64,000 nt of DNA from Jacaranda mimosifolia. Taxonomy: Eukaryota > Streptophyta > Magnoliopsida > Lamiales > Bignoniaceae. Within the stretch, counting starts at the first letter, position 1. Each line of letters opens with the position of its first letter. The stretch is from assembly GCA_018894105.1 (NCBI GenBank), contig CM032127.1, positions 32,104,260-32,168,259 on the forward strand. Reading direction: 5' to 3'. The notes under the pieces were generated by a model. The model was not told the DNA's origin. It saw only the letters and a list, made by a program, of their open reading frames with translations, and did no database searches. This document shows positions 1 through 10,591 of the stretch, piece by piece. The position numbers and the translations under genes were made by a program.

Positions 1-1531
1 TGAAAATGAGTTTTCCAAAGGTGAAGTCACACAAGAGAATGGAACATTGAGATTAGAGACATAGAATTGAGTTTATTAGAGAGTCGACAAATATCTTGCC
101 CTAGGCTTCTTTCGGGAGGTAAGAGACAGAAGGACCGTATTTGCATGCAACGCATAGAGCAATGATGGTTCTCCAAAATATTCATTTCAGCCAATTAGTT
201 GGGCTCCATGGTCTTGAGGTTGGACATCGACCATGGAGATTGGGTACTCTTTAATTAATGAGATAAATTGAATCGAGTCGATTAATTTAAAAGGAGTTTT
301 AAACTAAAATGAATATAAGATATTCAAAAGTCACAAAGAGTTGTGAGCCCATGTCCAATGAATGGTTGAACCTATTGAGTCACACACAAAAGCCAAATAA
401 CTTCCAAAATTGGTAGAGCAATTTTTCTAAGTGTTAGAAAATTCACCCTTTGGTGGCTGATTTTTAAGGTTCTAATCCAACGGTGAATTTTGGTTTGATT
501 AATTTAAGTGTTAAATTAATCAACTAATTTATGAGTTAATTAAGGTGTTAGTTATTTGGTACCATGTTGACCATTAATTGGAAAATTTGACTTAAAGAGT
601 TAAATTGACTAATTTAAGCTTAAGAGTTAAGCTTGTTTGATTTAAAAGTTAAATCAAAGGTTGATTAATTAAATTAAAGGATTTAATTTAATTAATGGGA
701 ATAATAATTTTTGGAGGGAAAATTTAAATGAAGTGTTCATTTAAATTAACATCTTAATTAATTTGGAATTAGATTCCAAATGAAATTGAAATGCACTTGA
801 AATTCAAGACTTGAATTTGAATTTACCAACTTGGCATGCCACTTGGGCGGTCACCTTGAGGAAGGTGTGATGCTAACTTGCATCACACCTTTCGCCCTCT
901 CTATATAATATAGAGAGGGTGTGCAAATTTTGAATATAAGCTGCTAAAAATGTGAGAATTAGATTCTTGCATTCCATCCAAAATCTCTCTCTCCATGCAT
1001 AGAATCATGTGTTGAAGCTTTGCATATCTTCTTCTTCCCAGCCTGAAAATTGGCCTCCTGTACCTCATTTTCTCCTTTCTAACTCTAGATTCTAGTGAAG
1101 AAAAATTGGAAGATTGTTTGGTGTGTGGATCGTATTAATAGAGGCAAGGTGATTGACTTGCTCGATTTTGGAGATCCACCTATAGTAGGTTCAAGTTAGA
1201 GAATTTTTTTGGAGCTATCCAGAAGGGTTTTTGGCTCAAAATTTTCACAGTAGCTTTCTCTATGTGTGGAGGTGTTCAAGAGTTAATTTTGTGAATTTTG
1301 GAGCATATTAGCCTTGGTAATGGTTGTCATATTTCTACTATGCTAGTTCCAGATAGTTTTTGGACTCGTGAGAGATAGTTAATCTTCTCCTTGCTTTTGA
1401 GCTGCGAGAGGTAATTTTTCATCCTAATCCAAATCTATAGCATGTCTAGATCCTTAGGAGCTCAAGTAGCTTAGTTAATTTCAAGCTTATGAAGTTTTGA
1501 TTTGTGGATCCTAATGCTACTTTAGCCTTCA
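1..1531 (+). mobile_element. Copia copy X: 3' portion of a long LTR
   Basis: The window opens inside a plus-strand LTR of the dominant copia family. Its text follows the LTRs at 34556, 40632 and 45525 in the same order: the ATCTTGCCCTAGGC block (94-107), the CTCCATGG/CCATGGAG inverted repeat (204-211 and 231-238), GTTAA-rich repeats (about 480-690), a TATA block (899-915) and the terminal CCTTCA at 1526-1531. Just past 1531 the sequence switches to minus-strand LTR of copy A, so X was inserted into A's 3' LTR; bases 1532-1536 (ATAAG) would be its target duplication, whose partner lies left of the window. Whether X is a solo LTR or a full element cannot be seen. Confidence 0.85.
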
Positions 1532-1677
1532 ATAAGGGCTTCAGCCAAATACTAGCGAAGTAATATATACACAAGATGAAGATGGTCATTTATAATGAAT
1601 ATCATTCAATCAAGATTATATCATAAGTGAAATAGTTTACATGCCAGTCCAACTAGCTTTGGGGCGCTATTCCAACA

Positions 1678-1696
1678 ATCTCCTACTTACCCTAGA
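1678..1696 (-). other. Polypurine tract of copy A
   Basis: On the minus strand the stretch reads as a GGGTAAGTAGGAGAT-like purine-rich tract immediately before the TGTTGG start of the 3' LTR. It corresponds to GGGCAAGTGGGAGGT before the 3' LTRs of copies F and C, and in this family would prime plus-strand DNA synthesis. Confidence 0.75.
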
Positions 1697-1943
1697 GCTA
1701 GTTCCCTATAGTCTTAAGACATATCTTCTCAAGATGTCCTTCAAAGCCCTTTTGTGATAGGGGTTTAGTTAGTAGATCTGCTATATTCTCATTTAAGGTA
1801 ACTCTCTCTACTCGGATGTCGGCTTCTATCAATAATCTCCCAGATCAAATGATATGGCCTCAACATGTGCTTGGATCATTGATGAGATCTTGGCTCTTTA
1901 GCTTGCGATGCCGCCCTTTTGTTGTCACAGAAGAAACCACTGG
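1697..1943 (-). pseudogene. Copia A RNase H, C-terminal part (cut off by CACTA)
   Basis: The minus-strand translation carries the conserved end of copia RNase H: a degenerate CDN motif followed by QAKEPRSHQ and SKH, then a remnant of the loading tail before the purine tract. The matching upstream half resumes at 18393 on the other side of the CACTA element, and joining the two restores the order seen in copy F (31440-31560) apart from a one-base gap. Several in-frame stops show that it is inactive. In the intact family this domain degrades the RNA of the RNA:DNA hybrid in the virus-like particle. Confidence 0.8.
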
Positions 1944-2300
1944 CACTACAACAAAAAAGGTCTTTAGTTACGCTTCAAATTGTGTAGCAATAGGCTAAAA
2001 TCTGTAGCAAAAGCTCTTTTGCTACGAATTTGCTACAAATTTTGTCTCGTAGAGAATACGGCCGTGACCAATACTTTGCTACAGAAATAGCTTGTAGCAA
2101 ATGTTTTTTGCTATGGATTTTTCATCTTTTGTTACGATATGTTCTTCGTCACAAAAGAGTGTTGAAAAAATCAACTTTTTGGTACGACGTAGATGATCGT
2201 AGAGAAAACTGCTTTTATTACAGCCAACTCCCATAGCAAATAATTCAAACTTAGTTCAAAGTTCATTTGTTACAATTGTCTTGGTGTAGCAAAAACCTTT
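1944..2300. repeat. CACTA left TIR and subterminal repeat region
   Basis: After the CACTACAA terminus, copies of GTAGCAAA or its complement TTTGCTAC recur in both orientations, for example near 1985, 2004, 2017, 2030, 2083, 2095 and 2286, with decayed variants such as TTTGTTACG. In En/Spm such subterminal repeats bind the TNPA-type protein; that role is inferred here. There is no coding potential beyond chance. Confidence 0.85.
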
Positions 2301-2839
2301 AATATATTTTACTTATATATAATATTATTATAATTATTATTTATTATTTAAAAGCTCTACAAATATTTCAATGAGAACACCTAAAATCAATAATAATCAC
2401 AGGTAGCTAATCGAAATATAAAAATCATAAGCATAATAAAATTTTGAAACAAAACTAAAAATGATCATATATAATTTTTCCTCCCATTAAAAATACTCAT
2501 CAATGTTTAATAGCAGCACTAAAAATCAACAATAAGAACAATAAAGTAATGAAAATGTAGAAATCATAAGTATAATAAAATTTTCATTGAAACAAAAATG
2601 AATATCATATTAACCAAATTCCTAATACATAATTGCTAAGCATTAAATAAATTGTTCCACAAATTCATAATATTAATTAATTACTAAGTTAATAAGTACT
2701 AATAACAAAGTTTGGAGGCTAGCTCTCGAAGGTTATGCATCATCACTGACAAAAAATTCAAAGGGAAGTATATCATCATTAACAAAACAAACTAGTTGTC
2801 CAACTATTTGTCAAAATGTGGTCATATCTTCAAAATTTT
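2301..2839. other. AT-rich noncoding stretch inside CACTA
   Basis: The stretch between the left subterminal repeats and the last recognisable exon of the accessory gene is AT-rich, with short repeats of AATAATCA and AAAATCATAAG type. It probably holds the 3' end of the TNPA-type transcript. I see no other structure. Confidence 0.5.
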
Positions 2840-2962
2840 CATCTTTGCATCTCCATGACCTGCAATAAAACCAAGTAAATAATGAATGGATGAAATCAAT
2901 ATTTCTCCTATACATATATTAAATCATGGGATCAAAAAAGAGAAGTAAAATATCATCAGTAC

Positions 2963-3187
2963 ATTGGCCAATTCCCAAGCAATGCATTTGTGAACAACTT
3001 CTCCAATGGTCTTTAAACCATCATGAGGGACAAGTAATTCAGTAGTTGGTATCAAAGCCTTCTCTACATAAATCTTCACATATGTAGGATATTCTTCTTG
3101 TTCTGCAAATATCATATCAACAACAATGCCATGTGCCACAATGTTTTTTGGTATTTCATGACAAAACATGTGCACACGAGTCCCAAC
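2963..3187 (-). pseudogene. Exon of CACTA accessory gene with DUF8039-like domain
   Basis: This exon begins after a TTTAG acceptor and encodes about 75 residues beginning VGTRVHMFCHEIP and ending near CIAWELANV. The pattern of a hydrophobic core, a central PHDGLKTIGEV and a terminal IAW resembles the DUF8039 domain found at the C-terminus of many plant CACTA accessory proteins. The exon itself has no stop. Its function is unknown; a DNA-binding or oligomerisation role is a guess. Confidence 0.6.
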
Positions 3188-4762
3188 CTAAATGAATATC
3201 ATTGTATTAATAGAATTAGTATTATAAGAAAATAAACATGCCGATTAAACCAAAAAGTGTAAATGTTGTTGAGAAAATAAACAAAGTACAAACCCAAAAG
3301 CAAGTGTTTTTCACAATATATAGTTAAAAGATACAAATAATCGATTAACGAAAATTAGGAACCAAGGATTTTACAAGACCTTGTTCCAATGAAGTCAATG
3401 TTGACACCACAAATATACCAAAAAAAAAAAAAATTAAAGAAACATGTAGATCAAAAACCAACAAGAATAAATAAGTCAATAGGTAGCCATTTCAAGGTAC
3501 AAGTTCCAGATGCATTTTCTCATCATCTTGCAACTAAATCCAATAGACAGTTCAATATGAAATAGATATAAAACAAAATCATACTTCATAAAGTATCAAA
3601 TTGTATGGCCTCATATTGCGCCACACACACCGTTGTATCATTCTAAGTAAAAGTAATTATTAGGAGTAGCAAGTTGTATGTTAATGCCACAACTAGTGGA
3701 TCAACATATTTCACAATGTCAGTTCTAAAAAAGTCTTATTTCACAATTTTAGCTCTAAAAAAGTCTTATATGTAACCTCAATAGAAGTGATGAGGTTAGT
3801 AATACTAAGACATATAAATGATCGCAATCTAAAATCAATGATTTAGACTTCACAAAGATAGAAAACTCACCAATAATTAATCATATCTAATATATATAAC
3901 CAATTGTATATACCTTAACTAGATTATTACTACTCAAGTAATGCACGATATTTTGTTTCCTTGGGTCACCTTCAACCTACAGCCATGAAATGAAGCCACG
4001 ACAACAACATACAATATGTTAACATTAATATAGCATTTGATAAAGGAGTAATAACGACTACCTGAGGCTCTTTAGAAGAAAAAGCATCGCTCGAACTATT
4101 TAGAGTTGGTTTAGGCAACTTTGATGCATTCAGAACCTGCACATTCTGTTACTTCTTAAGCTTTTCATTCACAGCCTGTGATGATTAACTTTATGTTTAG
4201 CAATGCTATATGTGATTGCAAATATATTACCTTCATGAAAGAGTAAAAGAATAACTACTTTTAATGTTGTACCTATTTCTCTTTAAGAGACGGAACATCT
4301 TGTGATCTATCCACATTTTGTTTAGGCGAGTTGTCAACATTCAAAAATTGCAAACATTTGTGCTTCTTAAATTTTTCGTTGACAACCTGCATTTTTTGTC
4401 AAATTACAATCATGGGTTTACTTAAAATTATTTATCAAAGTCGCAATAAAAAGATACATGCCTTCATAGGATCATAATACTCTTGTGCAACTTTTGGCTT
4501 CTTAGACTTCCCACTGACAACCTGGATTTAGCAAATTATTGTGAGCAAAGTGCATGTATTTTAGAACATTTGGGAAAAAAATCTATTTGTAACGTTCTAG
4601 TCATTTAATCATAATTACCTCCTGATCTTCAATTATGAGAGAATCATCCAACCCATTCAAGGTCTGATCATGGGAGCTTGATGCATCTTGAACCTACAAG
4701 ATTAATTGTATTAGTCAAGTAGAATCCTAATAAATTTTACATCAAACAAGCCGCTTACTTAC

Positions 4763-5139
4763 TTGAGCACTATTTAACAAGGATGTTAATGCTGGATATT
4801 GACTTATCAACATTTCAAACTTGTTGGTTACATGGCTCATATTTTCTTTCACCCTGAGTAATTCCTCTTTTTCACGTACAACTTCATCTTTTAAAGTTTG
4901 CATTTGTTGCTTTTCCACAACCATTTCATCCTTAAGCTTTTTTAGTTCTTCACATTTTTGCTTTTGCAAATCATGCAATGCATTGGTGGCATGTTTCTGA
5001 GTTGGTGTAACTCCTCTTCCTAGACATCTCACTCTACCATGATTGTCATTTCCCATAGCAGCTCTAAAAATTTCCATCTTAAATTCTCTTGTTATCTCAA
5101 TCTCCGGCTTTTTTGACAATTCTTGAGTAAAGTGCGCCT
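4763..5139 (-). pseudogene. Exon of CACTA accessory gene: Transposase_24 motif plus coiled coil
   Basis: The exon starts after a TTTGCAG acceptor with AHFTQELSKKPEIEITREF, continues with GRVRCLGRGVTPTQKHATNA and then about 70 residues of heptad-like Lys/Glu/Leu sequence, and ends at CAA followed by GTAAGTAAG, a strong plant splice donor. The first half is the diagnostic Transposase_24 block and the second a predicted dimerising coiled coil. This is the best-preserved piece of the gene. Confidence 0.75.
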
Positions 5140-7474
5140 GCAAAAACAAAAATAAAGTGTAGAAGAACTTATAAAAGCTATTATCAGCTTCTACATTAAT
5201 GTCTTCCTGGTTTTTTATTTTGTTTTTGACTTTAACTAGCCTATGGTGCATTAATATGTGATAAATATTTTTGTTGTTTGCTGTCACTTTTTGTGTTAGA
5301 ATGGGAATATATGAAGCTTAAGACAACTTGTGAGTAATAAAATACATATAGCATGTAAGAGTTAAATAATATACATATATATATATGCATGCTGCCACAA
5401 CAAGCTAGACAATAAAAGTTATTCAAGTTAATTAATTAGTACTTACACAATTAGATAAGGAAGTTAATATTTGAACTTGAAAGTTAAAAGCACTTAGGAT
5501 TCAACATATTATGCTTTGTGCCTTTCGAAAGAACGTTCTAATCAACAAAAACAGAACATTTGCCATAAATAGAAAACAAAAATAGAAAGTGGTAATGTGT
5601 GCAGGAACAAAAAATAGAAATAGAAACAATTTGGAAATTCTATTAATCCAACATAATTTTATTTCCATAAACAAAAAATAGGAAAAAAAAGAAGAAGCAA
5701 TTTTATACATTTAAAAATTAAAAATTGAATACAAAGACATATATGGGGAAGTATACACTTACATGCAGATCTGATATATTATAGTCATCGTGGATCCCAT
5801 TTCCATGAGATCGAGACTCCATCCATGTATCAAGCTCAGTAGAATCTAACCCTTTCATTATCAACTAATATGCATGATTAAATAAAGTAATTAGGAACCA
5901 AAAACTTCCAAATTCTAATTCAAACTACCAAATCAATAAAAGAGTTGTCAAATAAGAAAGCTTACCTCTTGGTCAACAATAGAAAAAGAAGTCCTACCAG
6001 TCCTATAGAGGCATTGTTTCTTCCCAACATTTATAGCATTTTTTCGTGCAATCTTCTATCATCAATCAAATATACATATAAATTAAACATCTACCTAAAA
6101 TGAACAGTAGTGGCGCAAAAATTAAGATGTTATAACTTGGACTTCTTCATCTGTCCAATACTCTACTAATTGTAACCATTGGTCATATTCTATGTGATCA
6201 TTAGGCGGTGGTTGTTTTAGCTACTCCTCATCATCTTTGTATGGTAGAAAGTACATAACTTTGACTCTATATCTCCACTTCCTCCATGCATCAGCAAGAG
6301 CACACATCACTATGTTCTTTGCTTCAAGAGGGAGCATAGTATTGTACTAAAACAAGAGTCCAAGCCAAGCATCAGTAAACAAATTAAAAGCTAATAACTA
6401 TCATATATATATATATATAAATTTATCATAAAGTGTAATTTTAAACAAAGTTTCCTCTTACCTCTACTTCATCCCACGCCATATCTCTCAAGTACTAGGG
6501 TATCTGACGAAATTCCACAAAGTTCAAGGGTAATTTAACCCCTATCTTAGCCATACATCCTACTACAATGCTGTACTTATTGACATCAGGTCCAATCACT
6601 CTACCATACTTATCCAAAGTAGCTTCAAGTTTCTTTCCTATACCCCACTCTTTTGGGAATTTTGCAGACCCTCTTCCCTTTTTGATCTTTACAGATTTAT
6701 TGAATGTTGAATTCATTGCACCTATGATTTCCACAAATAGTGAAAAGATAAATGTGAAAAGCTTATCAAGAAATAGCATCAACTTTAAGTGCTATCATGG
6801 TGAATTATGCATTAATCCTAAATGTCATATGTTGTCGTCGTGCTTGAAAGATAATGAAAATGCATATTCTGATGAATTAAACTTTGATGAATATCTTTTA
6901 ATGTACTTATGCTTGAATCACCTTGAGTTTTCGCCTGGGCAACTCGCCCTTGGGCAAATTCTTGCTCCATTTCACTACAAATTGATTAATTATCAGCTGA
7001 TTCTGATTGAGCTTTTTCTTTGAAGTTGTTTTCTTTCTTTTTCATTTGACATATCTCAACCAATGTAGCACCAGATTGTCTCTTCTTTCCCTTTTCAGTG
7101 TTCGGTTGTGAAGAGTTTCCTCTATTTGAGACAAGTTCTTCTATTGAGCTACTTACCAATTTCTTTTTTTGTTCAATAACTTCAGCCATTGTCGCACCAA
7201 CTTGAACTTTCTTTCCCTTTCCCATGCCTGTACATGGAATAGATTCACAATATATTAGAAACCACAAGGTGAATTACAAATCAAGGATGTTTGGGTAAAA
7301 TAAAATGAGGAAGTACTTACTTACCTTTCAATTTCCAAAAAGCAAAATAAAATTAAAAATATCATAGCCCAACATTAAAATGCAATAAAAGATCCCAGAC
7401 TATTCAAATAAAGAGAAGTTAGCAAAAAACCTCCAAGGGTTTAAATTGGCCCGCCGGAAGACAATTCCCTTATC

Positions 7475-7548
<74 letters not shown>
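7475..7548. repeat. (ATA)n microsatellite inside CACTA
   Basis: About 74 bp of nearly uninterrupted ATA/AAT trinucleotide repeats, followed to about 7650 by decayed ATT/TTA repeats. It lies between the two CACTA genes. Confidence 0.95.
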
Positions 7549-7649
7549 TGTTATTATTGCAATGATAATATTATAATAATAATTATTATTAATTGTTGTT
7601 ATTATAATAATATTATTATTGTAATTATTATTATTGTTTAGTTATTATT

Positions 7650-9273
7650 ATTATTACATCCATAGGCCCAATTGAGAGATGGCATGCAATCCTCAAGGAT
7701 CAAGGTACAAGTTATTGGTCCAGCAGCAATTCAAAATAGTCAATGCCATTAAAAGGCAAATTTTGACTGCCTAATTTTAAAATTAGTATCCCATTGAAAC
7801 CCCATTTGAACAAAAAGTGCCGATTTGCAGCGTATTTTAAAGAATTCATGGGATTAAATCCCCTCTGCCTCAGGTTTAATCCAAAAGATGCACAAATAAG
7901 AGCTGAGATCGAATTCCAAGTCAAGCAATTGCAACATAGCAAAAGGAGAAGTCAAGGTATCAAACCCTCCTGCTATCGAAAATCAGTTTTTGCTTCCCCC
8001 AATCAAAGTTGGAATAAAAAACCAATAAAAGCACACTTTGAGCAAGACCATATAACAAAACCACCAATAGCTAAAGTGATATGCCATTTTCAGGTCCATT
8101 GCCTACGTGATGAACAAAATGTTGAAAACAAACCTTGAGAAGTTGATAGCTTCATATAAAATATTAACTTTTTGCACATTTTAGTAGTTAACTTTCCATG
8201 TACCATAGGGTAAAATAGCTTCTACTTGCAGGTCATATTATAGCTCATGAACATGTTAACCGTGGCTTTCTAATCCAAAGATTTACAGCATACAGTGTCT
8301 AATTTGAAGAAAGAAGAAGTATAAACATATTGACGTATGCCACCGATTGTACTAAGTAGATGACAACATGACATCAATAGTGGCAGAGGTATTTGAACAA
8401 CATAAAGTTACTCTCAGTCACATGCCTATTAGTCTTGAACTAGTCAACTGCCAAGCCTGGACGGATAAATAAGCCAGCTAGCTTGGTAGATATAAATAAG
8501 AAAATCATATGTACAACGGTCAAAGAAAATAAACGTTTAGCTAGTGAAGACCTGATAATGATATATCATCCAATGTGTACGGGCATGAATGCAATTCAAA
8601 ATAGAATGAAAATTCTGAACACAGAAACAGATTCAAAAAGCTCAAAGCCCAATTCAGACTTCCATTAGAAATTCCAAAGCTAGCAGCAGCAACCATATTT
8701 CAAACTAGGAAGTTCAACAGCAAGGTAAAACAACATAATCCAATCCAAAACCAAACCAAGTTCTTGAAGCAGGATTAAATTAAGATCCATAGTAAAACTG
8801 GCCCAAAATTTTGAAATTCAATGCAACCAAAAAAGCATGATAGATAATAAAAATCCAGCAAAATTACCAGCAAAACTACTGAAAGATTCAATAGAAGCAC
8901 AAAAGCCAATCCAAATAGTATCACAAGGATCTACAAAATAGGTTTCCAAACCTAGAGAAACTCATGATAGCTTTCCAAGCGATGAGAAACATTGCATTGC
9001 ATCCATGCCTGTACATATTAAGAAATAACTTTAGAAAACCCATAAACATAATATAGAAAATATATACCCTACTATTACATGCCAAATCATTTACATTAAA
9101 TACTTATTTAATCATGTTCATAAGTGTCAAGTTATAATCAAATTACTACATGAAATAGACAGAATTAAATAAACTGGAACAATAATTATTTCAAGTATGC
9201 CATCTAACTTCCAACATGTATACAAATAGAGAGTTTCATCTATGAAAAGAAGCATATCTAAAAAAACATGGAC
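7650..9273. other. Noncoding spacer between the two CACTA genes
   Basis: The stretch has no convincing coding signal. Short open frames around 7712-8138 and 8483-8668 have no recognisable motif. By position it should hold the 3' end of the transposase transcript, the 5' end of the accessory gene, or one long intron of a common primary transcript as in En/Spm. Confidence 0.5.
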
Positions 9274-9977
9274 TCAATTGTCAGCTACATCTTCCATTTC
9301 AATATTAGCATCCACTTGAACATGTCCTTGGGTTGTATTTGATTCATGAACAATAAATCCTTCCACTCCTTCCCTCACCTAATACATGTCCTCATTTTGA
9401 ATTAGAAAGCTTTCACCTAGTTGCATCCTAGTATGTGGTTCAACTTCAATTGTTGAATAAATGTCATAATTATCTCTTATTGACATTGTCACCACCACAT
9501 TCCATTTTGGCTCCAATGGATCAACAATAAACCAAACCTGTTGTGCTTGGTTTGCTAAGATAAAGGGCTCATCGGTAGGCAAATCTTTATCATACATCAA
9601 GTGATTAAAGTTCACAAGTGTATACTTGAACTCATCTTGTTTCACTCCCTTTTCATTGTCGACCCAGTCACATTTAAACATCAAAAATTGAATATCTTTT
9701 GTGTACTCAATCTTGATGATTTCTGTTAAAATGCCATAATAAGAAACACTTCCTAAGTGAGGATTCTTGTCTTTCACACTAGCAAAGCTCAACGTATCTG
9801 CATTGACAAGAATCCCACTACATTGAGTCTTCTTATTCGCATCCCTACTTTCACACGATATCGATATCCTCCAACGATGCATGCACGGTATGTTTGGGCA
9901 TGTGGAATAGGGCCATTAGATAACACAATAATTTGGTTTCCAACTTCTGATTCAGCTGTTTCTCCTAAGTTTTGGAC
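9274..9977 (-). pseudogene. Last exon of TNP2-type gene (DUF4216)
   Basis: The exon opens after a TTTCATTGTAG acceptor with VQNLGETAESEVGNQ and passes through LSNGPIPHAQTY before the DUF4216 core. Near 9840 the frame slips by one base at a short A run: the reading upstream gives GGYRYRVK and the reading downstream SRDANKKTQ, which are adjacent in the family. A TAG at 9379 interrupts just before VREGVEGFIVHES; beyond it the frame stays open to a natural-looking TGA at 9274-9276. Confidence 0.8.
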
Positions 9978-10508
9978 CTACAATGAAATCCCTTATGTCA
10001 ATTATTCATATATAAAAAATTATCATCGATGGATATTTATAATTTGATCATACTTACATAAGTCTTAAACCATTTGTGAAAGGTTTGGCTATGGATCTAT
10101 TGGATTTCCCTAGGAGTGGCTGGTGGATTATCTCTTCTAGTAGCAACTTCATGCATTTTATACAATTTTAAAGATATTATGATTTTTACCTAGATATTAA
10201 AAATCAAACCTATTGATAAGTAGATAACTTACTAGCGATATGGTGCTACAATTTCTATATTTGCCAACACATAGAGAAGCATTTGAATCAATCTATCCTT
10301 CTCAAGCATACATCTTTGTCCTTTACGTAGCCCTCGACCCATGTGAACTTCTCTATCATAGTTACGTGGGAGCCGATTCTCTTTGGTCTCAACATCATTA
10401 ATATATCTAGCATAGAAATTCATGCATTCTTCTATCAAGTAACCTTGTGCAATTGAGCCTTCTGGATATGCTCGATTGCGTACATACTTCTTCAAGGTAT
10501 ATAGGTAC

Positions 10509-10591
10509 CTAAATAATTCAGAATCAACATTTAGTTTAATTCAAATATAATGATAAATTTTCATTATTTCAATTAATGCACCAAAATTTAC
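10509..10591 (-). other. 83-bp intron in the TNP2-type gene
   Basis: Minus-strand sequence AGAG followed by GTAAATTTT at the donor, and TTATTTAG before GTACC at the acceptor. Removing it joins QFRWMYP to RYLYTLKKYVRN, the order conserved in DUF4218 domains. The one codon between them is a TAG. Confidence 0.75.

Larger units (their letters stand above)
2840..7230 (-). pseudogene. CACTA second gene: TNPA-like, Transposase_24 / DUF8039-type multi-exon protein
   Basis: This is a multi-exon minus-strand gene. Visible exons include about 7225-6986 (start MGKGKKVQVGA, with two similar GATxxE repeats), 6986-6900, 6722-6450 (LDKYGRVIGPDVNKYS, KLPLNF), 6347-6130 (RKWRYRVK), 6060-5968 (KKQCLYRTGRTSF), 5868-5762, 5139-4763 (REFKMEIFRAAMGN, GRVRCLGRGVTPT, then a long Lys/Glu-rich coiled coil), several short exons at 4694-3915, and 3187-2963 (VPHDGLKTIGEVVHKCIAWE). 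GRVRxxGxGVTPT is the hallmark of the plant Transposase_24 family and the last exon resembles DUF8039; both are typical of the second CACTA protein, which in En/Spm binds subterminal repeats. TAG stops at 6495-6497 and near 6222 break the frame. Exon limits are approximate, judged from GT/AG and frame continuity. Confidence 0.75.

Noticed and set aside
7794..8138. 114-codon plus-strand open frame in the CACTA spacer
   Set aside because: No recognisable motif, opposite in strand to both CACTA genes, and overlapped by another open frame; probably chance.
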